NCBI RefSeq assembly: GCF_934359325.1
Contig: NZ_CAKRLH010000036.1
Coordinates: 1-11,978 of the forward strand
Length of the DNA: 11,978 nt
Direction: 5' to 3'
Source: an uncultured Porphyromonas sp.
GTDB lineage: Bacteria; Bacteroidota; Bacteroidia; Bacteroidales; Porphyromonadaceae
Of this stretch, positions 1-6,480 are shown piece by piece. Position numbers and translations under genes: made by a program. The number at the start of each line of letters is the position of its first letter. The stretch's first letter is position 1. The notes below the pieces were generated by a model. It searched no databases. It saw only the letters and a list, made by a program, of their open reading frames with translations, and had not been told where the DNA came from.

Positions 1-324
1 GACATGCGGGAGGCGACCTCTATCGTGGTGATCCGTCAGCTGATCGAGGCGGGGGCGGAGGTGGTCGCCTGCGACCCGATAGCGATCGAGACGGCGAAGC
101 GAGTGCTGCCGGACGGAGTACAGTACACGAGAGATCTCTACCGGTCAGTCGAAGGGGCGGATGCTCTGCTGCTCCTGACGGAGTGGAAGATCTTCCGGCT
201 CCCCAATTGGCCCCGGATCAAGGAGCTGATGAGGGGAGACGTGGTGATCGACGGACGCAATATCTACGATCCCTCCGATGTGAAGCGAGTAGGGCTGCGG
301 TACGACGGTATCGGCAGACGATAA
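1..324 (+). CDS. ugd: UDP-glucose 6-dehydrogenase, C-terminal fragment (5' end outside window)
   Basis: This is the last 107 codons of an NAD-dependent UDP-glucose 6-dehydrogenase, which oxidises UDP-glucose to UDP-glucuronate for surface polysaccharide synthesis in the cytoplasm. The reading frame is open at base 1 (GAC then ATG), so that ATG is internal, not the start. Visible family signatures of the C-terminal UDP-binding domain are DMREATS at the very beginning, the ACDPIA strand end, LLLLTEW, and VVIDGRNIYDP near the end. The catalytic cysteine and Rossmann domain lie upstream of the window. The sequence ends normally with TAA at 322-324. The next gene starts 18 bp later with no terminator between, so they may be co-transcribed, although the two functions are unrelated. 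A related nucleotide-sugar dehydrogenase (for example for UDP-ManNAc) is possible, but TEW and DGRN favour the glucose enzyme. Confidence 0.9.
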   Translation, partial: DMREATSIVVIRQLIEAGAEVVACDPIAIETAKRVLPDGVQYTRDLYRSVEGADALLLLTEWKIFRLPNWPRIKELMRGDVVIDGRNIYDPSDVKRVGLRYDGIGRR

Positions 325-342
325 ATTCAGCACCTATATATA

Positions 343-1530
343 ATGAGTGGAATGATCATTCGGAGCATCCTGGACACGGATCTCTATAAGTTTACGACCG
401 GGTACGCGTATATGAAGCTTTTCCCCAGAGCGTGGGGAAGGTTTGAGTTCATCGACCGCAACAACCTGGTTTACCCGGAGGGCTTTGCAGAGAGCCTCCG
501 ACAGGAGATTGTGCGGATGAGCGAGCTGCGGCTGACACGCGAGGAGGCGGACTTCCTCCGACAGGAGTGCCCCTACCTGCCACCCCTTTACATAGACTAC
601 CTCAATGGCTACACCTACGACCCGGAGGAAGTTACGATCGATCAGGATGCGGAGGGTCACCTCCACATATCAGCAGAGGGCCTGCTCTACCGCATCACGC
701 TCTGGGAGACGCCGATCCTGGCGATGGTGTCGGAGCTATACTATCGGGAGACCGGTCAGCAGCCCGATCTGGAGCTGACGCGCTCCAAGGCGCTCGAGAA
801 GGCTCGGGCCATGCAGGAGCACGGACTACAGGTGAGCCTCTTCGGCATGCGGCGACGCTTCAGTAGCGAGGTGGAGGATCTGGTGACACGGATCCTCTGC
901 GAGCATGGGGGGAAGTACTTCTTCGGCACCAGCAACGTCTTCTACGCAATGAAGCACGGCATCCGCGTCACCGGGACCCATCCTCACGAGTGGGTGCAGT
1001 TTCATGCAGCAATCTACGGCTACAAGATGGCCAATTATATGGCTATGGAGGACTGGATCGATGTCTATGACGGAGACCTCGGCACGGTGCTCACCGATAC
1101 CTTTACCACCGACGTTTTTCTCCAAAACTTCTCCAAGAAGCATGCAGCACTCTTTACCTCCCTACGTCAGGACAGCGGCGACCCTCAGACCTTCACCGAC
1201 AAGGTGCTGGCGAAGTACCGGGATCTGCGGATAGATCCGAAGACGAAGTATCTCGTCTTCTCCGACGCCCTCGATGTGGATAAGGCGACGGCGATCAAGG
1301 AGTACTGCGACGGGAAGATCAGGGCGACCTTCGGGATCGGAACCAACCTGACCAATGATGTCGGGCATGGGATCAAGCCGATGAATATCGTGATGAAGCT
1401 CTTTGCCTGCAAGCTTGACGAGAAGATGCCGTGGCAGGACACCGTCAAGCTCTCCGACTCGGTCGGGAAGCATACCGGTGAGCCGGAGGAGATAGATCTT
1501 GCGATGAGAGTATTACGTATCGAGGAATAA
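343..1530 (+). CDS. pncB: nicotinate phosphoribosyltransferase
   Basis: This cytoplasmic enzyme joins nicotinate to PRPP, with ATP hydrolysis, to give nicotinate mononucleotide, the entry step of the Preiss-Handler NAD salvage route. The 395 residues match the usual PncB length. The N-terminus (SILDTDLYKFTTGYAYMKLFP) is the family's substrate-tunnel opening. FGTSNVFYAMKHGI is followed by GTHPHEW, where H215 occupies the place of the histidine phosphorylated during catalysis in characterised PncB. RQDSGDP (275-281), FSDALD (about 306-311) and FGIGTNLTND line the PRPP and nucleotide site. All expected blocks are present and uninterrupted. ATG at 343 was chosen; a second ATG three codons downstream would also leave the fold intact. 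A polyprenyl synthase gene follows after 6 bp, so these are probably one transcript. Confidence 0.96.
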   Translation: MSGMIIRSILDTDLYKFTTGYAYMKLFPRAWGRFEFIDRNNLVYPEGFAESLRQEIVRMSELRLTREEADFLRQECPYLPPLYIDYLNGYTYDPEEVTIDQDAEGHLHISAEGLLYRITLWETPILAMVSELYYRETGQQPDLELTRSKALEKARAMQEHGLQVSLFGMRRRFSSEVEDLVTRILCEHGGKYFFGTSNVFYAMKHGIRVTGTHPHEWVQFHAAIYGYKMANYMAMEDWIDVYDGDLGTVLTDTFTTDVFLQNFSKKHAALFTSLRQDSGDPQTFTDKVLAKYRDLRIDPKTKYLVFSDALDVDKATAIKEYCDGKIRATFGIGTNLTNDVGHGIKPMNIVMKLFACKLDEKMPWQDTVKLSDSVGKHTGEPEEIDLAMRVLRIEE

Positions 1531-1536
1531 GAGAAA

Positions 1537-2499
1537 ATGAATATAGATAAGGAGATTGACCAGCTGGTCGACATTATAGGTGAGGAGGTGGAGCAGCTCG
1601 CTGCTCGGGAGCCGCACGGGCTCTATGAGCCGATCCGATATATCCTCTCACAGGGAGGGAAGCGTCTCCGGCCGCTTCTTGCGCTGCTGACTTACCGCGC
1701 TTTCTGCCCAGAGGGCGCGGCGGCGGAGGTGGCACCGGTGATGAAGGCTGTGGAGACCTTCCACAACTTCACCCTCATCCACGATGACATCATGGACGAT
1801 GCGCCGATGCGCCGCGGGGAGCCCACGGTCTATAAGAAGTGGGGCGCCAATGTCGGGATCCTCTCCGGTGATGCGATGCTGGTGGAGGCGTACCGCTGCC
1901 TGGAGTCGATCCGCCCGGAGTACTTGGGGCAGATCTTCTCGCTCTTCAATACGATGGCCGATGCGATCTGTCGCGGGCAGCAGTATGACCTCGAGTTTGA
2001 GACCACGCCGCTCTCCTCGCTGACGATAGGGAGCTATCTCCGGATGATCAGCCTCAAGACGTCGGCGCTCTTCCGCGGGAGTATGGTGATGGGGGCGACT
2101 GTCGCCGGCGCTTCGGTCGAGGATCGGGAGCACGTTGCCCGTGCGGCAGAGCTGATGGGACTAGCCTTCCAGATTATGGACGACTACCTCGATGTCTACG
2201 GCGAGGCGAAGTTTGGTAAGCGCAAGGGGGGAGACATTATAGATAGGAAAAAGACTTGGCTCCTTCTCCGTCTCTACGAGTGCGACCCGAAGCGAGCGGA
2301 GGAGGCACTCGCCATCGAGAGCGAGGCAGACCGGATTGCGTCTGTGACCAATCTCTACGAGCAGTGGAATATCCACGCAGAGGCACTTAAGGAGGTCGAC
2401 CGGTACACCGAGGCGGCTCTCGAGGAGCTGCGTGCACTCTCGGTCGATACCTCCGCACTCGAGCATATCATCTCTACATTGACTGGAAGAGCCGTCTGA
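1537..2499 (+). CDS. polyprenyl diphosphate synthase (farnesyl/geranylgeranyl type)
   Basis: A 320-residue, all-helical trans-isoprenyl diphosphate synthase that condenses isopentenyl diphosphate with an allylic diphosphate in the cytoplasm. GGKRLRP near the N-terminus binds the diphosphate. The first aspartate-rich motif is HDDIMDD (D83, D84, D87), followed by the expected MRRG; the second is IMDDYLD (D215, D216, D219). The GKRKGGDI loop is present. Product length is set largely by residues upstream of the first motif. Here F78, five residues before D83, is bulky and there is no two-residue insertion within the motif. By the usual rules this favours a short product (C15 or C20) over the long menaquinone side chain, but that is inference. 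It follows pncB by 6 bp and its TGA overlaps the next ATG by one base, so it is mid-operon. Confidence 0.92.
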   Translation: MNIDKEIDQLVDIIGEEVEQLAAREPHGLYEPIRYILSQGGKRLRPLLALLTYRAFCPEGAAAEVAPVMKAVETFHNFTLIHDDIMDDAPMRRGEPTVYKKWGANVGILSGDAMLVEAYRCLESIRPEYLGQIFSLFNTMADAICRGQQYDLEFETTPLSSLTIGSYLRMISLKTSALFRGSMVMGATVAGASVEDREHVARAAELMGLAFQIMDDYLDVYGEAKFGKRKGGDIIDRKKTWLLLRLYECDPKRAEEALAIESEADRIASVTNLYEQWNIHAEALKEVDRYTEAALEELRALSVDTSALEHIISTLTGRAV

Positions 2500-3305
2500 T
2501 GTATCCGCTCATTGATACGCACGCTCACCTCTACTCGGAGGAGTTTGACGACGATCGCCCTGAGGTGATCCGTCGCTGTCGGGAGGCGGGTGTCTCTACG
2601 GTTCTGCTCCCCAATACCTCACGAGAGTACATCGGTCGCCTGAGGGAGACGGTGTCCATGGCGCCGGATCTCTTTGTCCCTATGATCGGTCTCGAGCCTA
2701 CCGATGTGGGCGAGGACTGGGAGGCGCAGCTGGAGGGGCTCGAGAGGGAGCTCCGGACAAACCCGGGGTACTACCGGGGTGTCGGAGAGATCGGACTGGA
2801 CTACTACTGGAGCTTGGAGTGGAAGGAGCAGATGATCGAGGCCTTCCGCCGTCAGGTGGAGTGGGCGAGGGAGTTTGCCCTTCCGATGAGTATGCACACG
2901 CGTGCCGCCGTGCCGGAGACGGTGAAGCTCCTGAGGGAGTGGGGTGTCGAGGGATTGCGAGGCGTCTTCCACTCCTTCTCCGAGTCGGAGGAGGATCTGG
3001 AGGCGATCCTCAGCCTTGGAGAGCAATTCATGGTGGGGATCAATGGCATCGTCACTTTCAAGAACTCCCGACTCCGTGAGGTGATTAAGGGACACCTGCC
3101 ACTTACCCGTCTTGTCGTGGAGACCGACAGCCCGTATCTCTCACCCGAGCCAAGGAGAGGACGTCGAAATGAATCTTCGCACATTGTCCATACTGTGAGG
3201 TGCTTAACCGACATATATGAGGTCAGTGAGGCCGATATGCGTCGTCAGCTTTTTGCCAATTCTCGTAAAATGTTTAATTTAGCACCTGTAACCGCCGATC
3301 CTTAG
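2499..3305 (+). CDS. TatD-family metal-dependent hydrolase (putative DNase)
   Basis: A 268-residue TIM-barrel hydrolase of the TatD/YcfH family. Characterised members are divalent-metal 3'-5' exonucleases linked to DNA repair; the physiological substrate here is unknown. The metal ligands are all in place: H8 and H10 in DTHAHL, E97 in GVGEIGLD, H133 in SMHTRAA, H158 in FHSFSES and D210 in VETDSPYL. The family ending PEPRRGRRNESSHI is also clear. Length is standard. The start ATG overlaps the stop of the preceding synthase gene (TGATG), implying translational coupling. After its TAG-free end at TAG-adjacent codon 3303-3305 the sequence becomes non-coding, and no strong intrinsic terminator hairpin is visible. 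It is the last gene of the packed left-hand run. Confidence 0.94.
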   Translation: MYPLIDTHAHLYSEEFDDDRPEVIRRCREAGVSTVLLPNTSREYIGRLRETVSMAPDLFVPMIGLEPTDVGEDWEAQLEGLERELRTNPGYYRGVGEIGLDYYWSLEWKEQMIEAFRRQVEWAREFALPMSMHTRAAVPETVKLLREWGVEGLRGVFHSFSESEEDLEAILSLGEQFMVGINGIVTFKNSRLREVIKGHLPLTRLVVETDSPYLSPEPRRGRRNESSHIVHTVRCLTDIYEVSEADMRRQLFANSRKMFNLAPVTADP

Positions 3306-3323
3306 GGCGAGTCGGGCGGAGGG

Positions 3324-3356
3324 GCAAACTTTTTTCGTCAAAAGCGCCAACTTTTT
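3324..3356 (+). repeat. two T-rich units in 22-bp phase
   Basis: GCAAACTTTTTT (3324-3335) and GCCAACTTTTT (3346-3356) start exactly 22 bp apart, just after the TatD-family gene. The second unit supplies the TTTG of the downstream promoter. The T runs could aid termination of the upstream operon, but no stable stem precedes them. This may be a repeat fragment dispersed in the genome; one window cannot show that. Confidence 0.5.
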
Positions 3357-3386
3357 GGTGTGGTTGGAGGAAATAAGGTAGATTTG
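3354..3386 (+). promoter_or_regulatory. Bacteroidetes-type promoter for the tRNA-Ser region
   Basis: TTTG at 3354-3357 is followed after 21 bp by TAGATTTG at 3379-3386. This matches the Bacteroidetes sigma-factor pattern TTTG, 19-21 bp, TAnnTTTG at every defined base. Transcription would begin near 3393, about 90 nt before the tRNA, leaving a leader that RNase would remove. It is the best promoter in the window. Confidence 0.7.
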
Positions 3387-3404
3387 TACGATCATTGAGT
3401 GATA

Positions 3405-3453
3405 GAGTTGCACGGACGGAGGTTCGGCGCCGTTAGTCCGGGAGGGATAACTC
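3405..3453 (+). other. possible folded leader before tRNA-Ser
   Basis: Within the predicted leader, GAGTT (3405-3409) can pair with AACTC (3449-3453), and inside that CGGAC (3413-3417) with GTCCG (3436-3440). The stems are nested but short and may be fortuitous. They could serve as a processing signal upstream of the tRNA. Confidence 0.25.
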
Positions 3454-3481
3454 ACTGTGGGGGAGATGATCACATATATAA

Positions 3482-3569
3482 GGAGAGATGCTCGAGTGGC
3501 TGAAGAGGCACGCCTGGAAAGCGTGTAAACGTCAAAAGCGTTTCGAGGGTTCGAATCCCTCTCTCTCCG
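3482..3569 (+). tRNA. tRNA-Ser (anticodon GGA)
   Basis: An 88-nt class II tRNA reading UCC and UCU codons. The acceptor stem is GGAGAGA (3482-3488) with TCTCTCC (3562-3568), and the discriminator is G3569. The anticodon stem is CACGC/GCGTG with loop CTGGAAA, placing GGA at 3516-3518. The long serine-type variable arm is AAACG (3527-3531) and CGTTT (3539-3543) around a 7-nt loop. The T arm is GAGGG-TTCGAAT-CCCTC. CCA is not encoded, so it must be added after transcription. No terminator is visible between it and the Exb operon, so readthrough is possible. Confidence 0.97.
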
Positions 3570-3702
3570 CAAAAGGGGGTATCCTTGCTGCAGAACCGGG
3601 CAGAGGAGACTAACCGAAAGTACCTCGTCAAGGCTGAATGGAAGCGAAACCACCTAAAGACATTGTTTTACCAAAAATCACTAATCTTAAAAAGAACTTA
3701 CA

Positions 3703-4530
3703 ATGAAAAGATTTCTAGTAAGCATCGCCTTGGCCGGTCTTATGACGGTGGGGTTTGCCGGTGCATCCTTTGCACAGGACGAGGCTACAACAGAGCCTGA
3801 GGCTACCGAGCAGGCAGCTCCCGCTGTTACTGAGGCTGAGACTCCCGCTACCGAAGTACCTGTGGCTGCTGAGAGTGAGGGTTTCCACCAGGCACTTAAG
3901 ACTAAGTTTATCGAGGGTGGTCCTGGCTTCATGGCCATCATTTCTCTCGTTATGATCCTCGGTCTGGCATTCTGCCTCGAGCGTATCATCTACCTGAACC
4001 TTGCCGATACCAATAGCAAGAAGCTCCTCGATGAGATCCGTGCTGCCCTCGATCGTGGTGACGTCAATGGCGCCCTCGCTATCGCTCGTGACACACGTGG
4101 TCCTATCGCATCTATCGCTTACCAGTCCCTCCTCCGCATCGATCAGGGTCCTGAGGCAGTAGAGCGCGCCATCACCGCTTACGGTGGTGTACAGGCCAGC
4201 CTCCTCGAGAAAAACATGTCCTGGATTACCCTCTTCATTGCCCTCGCACCGTCACTCGGATTCTTCGGAACCGTGATCGGTCTTGTACAGGCCTTCGATA
4301 CGATCGAGCAGGTCGGTGATATCAGCCCGACGGTCGTTGCCGGTGGTATGAAGGTCGCCCTGATCACCACCATCTACGGTCTTATCGTAGCGATGATCCT
4401 CCAGGTGCTTTACAACTACATCCTCTCTCGCTATGAGAGCATCCTGAGTGACATGGAGGACGCTTCCATCACTCTCGTGGATTATATGATCGATTTCACC
4501 AGCAAGCGCGGAGTACAGCATCGTATCTAA
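3703..4530 (+). CDS. exbB: ExbB/TolQ/MotA-family proton channel subunit with signal peptide
   Basis: Pentamer-forming inner-membrane subunit of a proton-driven energy-transduction motor, which with ExbD normally powers TonB-dependent outer-membrane transport. The 275 residues begin with a signal-peptide-like segment (1-24, ending ASFAQ). A low-complexity stretch rich in Glu, Ala, Thr and Pro (25-60) follows. Three membrane helices lie near 76-98, 174-196 and 216-240. Helices 2 and 3 carry the family blocks APSLGFFGTVIGL and ALITTIYGL; T190 and T223 correspond to the conserved pore threonines of ExbB. Cleavage of the leader would leave the N-terminus in the periplasm, which suits ExbB topology. 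Codons are biased (Arg mostly CGT/CGC and AGA, no CGG; Ala rarely GCG), unlike pncB nearby, suggesting strong expression. The next gene follows after 6 bp. TolQ is an alternative name, but no Tol/Pal partner is seen. Confidence 0.92.
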   Translation: MKRFLVSIALAGLMTVGFAGASFAQDEATTEPEATEQAAPAVTEAETPATEVPVAAESEGFHQALKTKFIEGGPGFMAIISLVMILGLAFCLERIIYLNLADTNSKKLLDEIRAALDRGDVNGALAIARDTRGPIASIAYQSLLRIDQGPEAVERAITAYGGVQASLLEKNMSWITLFIALAPSLGFFGTVIGLVQAFDTIEQVGDISPTVVAGGMKVALITTIYGLIVAMILQVLYNYILSRYESILSDMEDASITLVDYMIDFTSKRGVQHRI

Positions 4531-4536
4531 ACAATC

Positions 4537-5037
4537 ATGGCAGTAAAGAAAATTCGTAAAATATCGAGCACTGTCCTGATCGTTCTGGCACTCTTCGGCG
4601 TCGTGGCCTTCGGTATGACCGTCTTCGGCGGTTACGTTGACCCCAATGCTGAGTACCCCGAGCCCGTATTCACCAATGTACTCCTCTACACGGTGTACGG
4701 TATGGTCGCCATTGCCTTCCTGGCAATGATCATCTTCGGAATCGTCGGATTTGCTCAGTCCTTTAAGACCAATCGCAAGGCTGCTCTCGGCGGTCTCGGT
4801 GCGCTCCTGGGACTGATAGTGCTCATGGTCATTGCCTACTTCGTAGGTAGTGACGCACCACTTCGCGTGGGTGTGGATGCTCAGCAATTCAACACCCCGT
4901 CCTGGCTGAAGCTGGCTGATATGTGCATGTTTACCATCTATGCACTCATTGTGATTAACGTCCTCGCACTGATCGTGACCTCGTTCATGTCCGCAGGACC
5001 CAAGCAGCACGCATCAGCATCTGAGAGGAAGGCTTAA
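4537..5037 (+). CDS. four-helix membrane protein of the Exb operon, function unknown
   Basis: A 166-residue integral membrane protein that I cannot assign to a characterised family. It has a short basic N-terminus (MAVKKIRKIS) and four hydrophobic helices near 12-32, 46-72, 83-104 and 126-152. A periplasmic-looking loop rich in Pro and acidic residues lies at 33-45 and another at 105-125; the tail (153-166) is polar and basic. That arrangement puts both ends in the cytoplasm. It lies 6 bp after exbB and 24 bp before the first exbD, and shares their codon bias, so it is very probably made together with them. An accessory or assembly subunit of the motor is the natural inference from position; nothing in the sequence itself proves it. 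No cysteine pair, metal site or catalytic motif is evident. Confidence 0.85.
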   Translation: MAVKKIRKISSTVLIVLALFGVVAFGMTVFGGYVDPNAEYPEPVFTNVLLYTVYGMVAIAFLAMIIFGIVGFAQSFKTNRKAALGGLGALLGLIVLMVIAYFVGSDAPLRVGVDAQQFNTPSWLKLADMCMFTIYALIVINVLALIVTSFMSAGPKQHASASERKA

Positions 5038-5061
5038 GTAACATCGTAAAAGAACAATACT

Positions 5062-5655
5062 ATGGCAGGAAAAACAAAGAAGGTGCCCAGTATCAATGGG
5101 TCCTCGACTGCGGATATTTCTTTTATCATGCTACTTTTCTTCCTTCTGACCACCTCCATGGGCTCAGATAAGGGTATCGCTCGTCAGCTGCCCCCTGCAC
5201 CCACCGAGGATCAGCAGGACGTCATGATCGACGTCAATAGGCGTAACATGCTGCGCGTACTGGTGAATAGTAATGGTCAGATCCTTGCCAATGGCGAGGT
5301 GATGACGATCGATCAGCTCAAGCAGAAGGTGAAGGACTTCGTGCTCAATCCCACGAACGACCCGACCCTCCCCGAGCTGACGCCGGAGGAGTTCCCCTAC
5401 ATCGGACAGCAGATGGTGACGAAGAATCACGTCATCTCTCTGACCAATAACGTGGATACCAAGTACTCCGACTATATCGCAGTGCAAAACATCCTCACCA
5501 AGGCTTACAATGAGCTGCGTGAGGAGATGGCGCAGAGGCAATGGAACAAGTCCTTTGAGGATCTTCCCAAGGAGTACCAGGAGGTACTCGTGGATCGATT
5601 CCCGCAGAAGATCTCTGAGGCTGAACCACGTGAGTACGGCTCGCAGAAGAAGTAA
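5062..5655 (+). CDS. exbD: ExbD-family proton channel subunit, first copy (long form)
   Basis: Single-span inner-membrane partner of ExbB. The 197 residues comprise a basic cytoplasmic N-terminus, one helix near 18-34, and a long periplasmic domain. The helix begins TADISFIMLLFF, where D18 sits at the position of the proton-carrying aspartate of ExbD/TolR. The periplasmic part begins RQLPPAP and includes VNRRNMLRVLVNSNGQILANGE, the ExbD/TolR beta fold with its INxDG-like turn. The C-terminal half (roughly 100-197) is longer than E. coli ExbD (about 140 residues) and rich in charged residues (LREEMAQRQWNKSFEDLPKEY), as in many Bacteroidetes forms. It follows the four-helix gene by 24 bp and precedes a second exbD by 28 bp. 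Confidence 0.92.
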   Translation: MAGKTKKVPSINGSSTADISFIMLLFFLLTTSMGSDKGIARQLPPAPTEDQQDVMIDVNRRNMLRVLVNSNGQILANGEVMTIDQLKQKVKDFVLNPTNDPTLPELTPEEFPYIGQQMVTKNHVISLTNNVDTKYSDYIAVQNILTKAYNELREEMAQRQWNKSFEDLPKEYQEVLVDRFPQKISEAEPREYGSQKK

Positions 5656-5683
5656 TCATCTTGAGCAGAACTAAAGAAGTAGT

Positions 5684-6160
5684 ATGAGTAGATTTACCAA
5701 AAAGGGTGAGAAAGAAGTTCCAGAGCTGAACACCATGTCGCTCCCGGACTTGATCTTCTCTCTGCTGTTCTTCTTCATGATCGTCACCACCGCACGTGAG
5801 GTGACCCTGAAGGTGCAGCTACGTCTCCCCAAGGCTACCGAACTTACCAAGCTCGAGAGAAAGTCTCTTGCCACCTTCCTCTACATGGGTGTTCCGCTGA
5901 AGCAGTATCAGGCCAAGTATGGTACGGAGGCTGCTATCCAGCTCAATGATAAGTTTGCATCGCCTAATGATATCTTTGACTTCATCGCACAGGAGAAGAA
6001 CTCTATGTCTGAGGCTGACGCCCAGTACATGACGACGATCCTGAAGATCGACGGAGACACAAAGATGGGTATCGTAACAGAAGTCAAGCAGAAGTTGCGT
6101 GAAGCTAACGCGCTAAAGATATTCTACTCCAGTGTGCCTGATACCGAGGTAGCTCAGTAA
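5684..6160 (+). CDS. exbD: ExbD-family proton channel subunit, second copy (short form)
   Basis: A second ExbD-like protein of 158 residues, clearly diverged from its neighbour. A basic N-terminus (MSRFTKKGEKE) is followed by one helix near 21-37 starting LPDLIFSLLFFFM; D22 is the candidate proton carrier. The periplasmic domain opens VQLRLPKATEL, then continues with a region ending TVTEVKQKLREANALKIFYSS-like strand-helix order typical of the family (LKIDGDTKMGIVTEVKQKLR, then IFYS). Two different ExbDs with one ExbB suggest a heteromeric dimer inside the ExbB ring or two alternative motors. It is the last gene of the operon; a strong terminator lies 51 bp beyond its stop. The segment quoted from the C-terminus is 'GIVTEVKQKLREANALKIF'. 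Confidence 0.92.
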   Translation: MSRFTKKGEKEVPELNTMSLPDLIFSLLFFFMIVTTAREVTLKVQLRLPKATELTKLERKSLATFLYMGVPLKQYQAKYGTEAAIQLNDKFASPNDIFDFIAQEKNSMSEADAQYMTTILKIDGDTKMGIVTEVKQKLREANALKIFYSSVPDTEVAQ

Positions 6161-6172
6161 GGGTACAGGGAG

Positions 6173-6196
6173 CCGCCGAAGCCTTTCTTCGGACGG
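6173..6196 (+). other. hairpin in the 3' untranslated region of the Exb operon
   Basis: CCGCCGAAG (6173-6181) pairs with CTTCGG-A-CGG (6187-6196) around the loop CCTTT, with A6193 bulged. There is no T tract behind it. It sits between the last exbD stop and the terminator, so it may stabilise the mRNA end. Confidence 0.5.
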
Positions 6197-6210
6197 ATAA
6201 TCACACCTAC

Positions 6211-6252
6211 AGCAGGGATCTCTCCACCGTGAGGGGTCCCTGCTTTTTTTTT
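6211..6252 (+). terminator. intrinsic terminator of the Exb operon
   Basis: AGCAGGGA and TCCCTGCT form the base of the stem, extended by pairing of TCTC with GGGG/GAGG inside, and the stem is followed directly by a run of T residues up to 6252. It is a textbook plus-strand terminator placed just after exbD. Confidence 0.9.
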
Positions 6253-6308
6253 GTGCTGTTTGGTGCCGATGTGATGGAGGTCGTGGCGACGTAGGGCCTG
6301 ACGTCACT

Positions 6309-6368
6309 CTAATACCGGTATTAGCCGTCACTATTACCGGGTTTAGTGTTGTCTAATACCGGTAATAG
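6309..6368. repeat. three 16-bp palindromic repeats at exact 22-bp period
   Basis: The units are CTAATACCGGTATTAG (6309-6324, a perfect palindrome), CTATTACCGGGTTTAG (6331-6346) and CTAATACCGGTAATAG (6353-6368). They share CTAnTACCGGnnnTAG. The spacers are 6 bp each (CCGTCA and TGTTGT), so start points are 22 bp apart, about two helical turns. They could be binding sites for a dimeric protein, or a short tandem array of the brick-like kind reported inside Porphyromonas MITEs. Confidence 0.85.
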
Positions 6369-6380
6369 ATATTTCCCTTG

Positions 6381-6401
6381 AGGGTGTCGGTTTCGCACCC
6401 T
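6381..6401. other. short hairpin after the palindromic repeats
   Basis: AGGGTG (6381-6386) and CACCCT (6396-6401) form a 6-bp stem with a 9-nt loop. There is no T tract. Significance is unknown. Confidence 0.35.
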
Positions 6402-6480
6402 GTGAGAGAGGCTGATCACGGGTGTGCTGTCCGTCTGCCGTTGTGGTGATGAGGAGGGAGTTGGGTGGGCGGTATATGGC

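Noticed and set aside
3279..3653. 124-codon minus-strand open frame containing RERDSNPR
   Set aside because: It is the antisense of tRNA-Ser(GGA); this peptide pattern is a well-known artefact of reading through tRNA genes.
4252..5010. 252-codon minus-strand open frame
   Set aside because: Antisense to exbB and the four-helix gene; rich in His, Asp and Glu as expected from complementing hydrophobic membrane codons.
6309..6368. CRISPR array
   Set aside because: Repeats are only 16 bp with 6-bp spacers and no cas genes nearby; real arrays have longer repeats and about 30-bp spacers.
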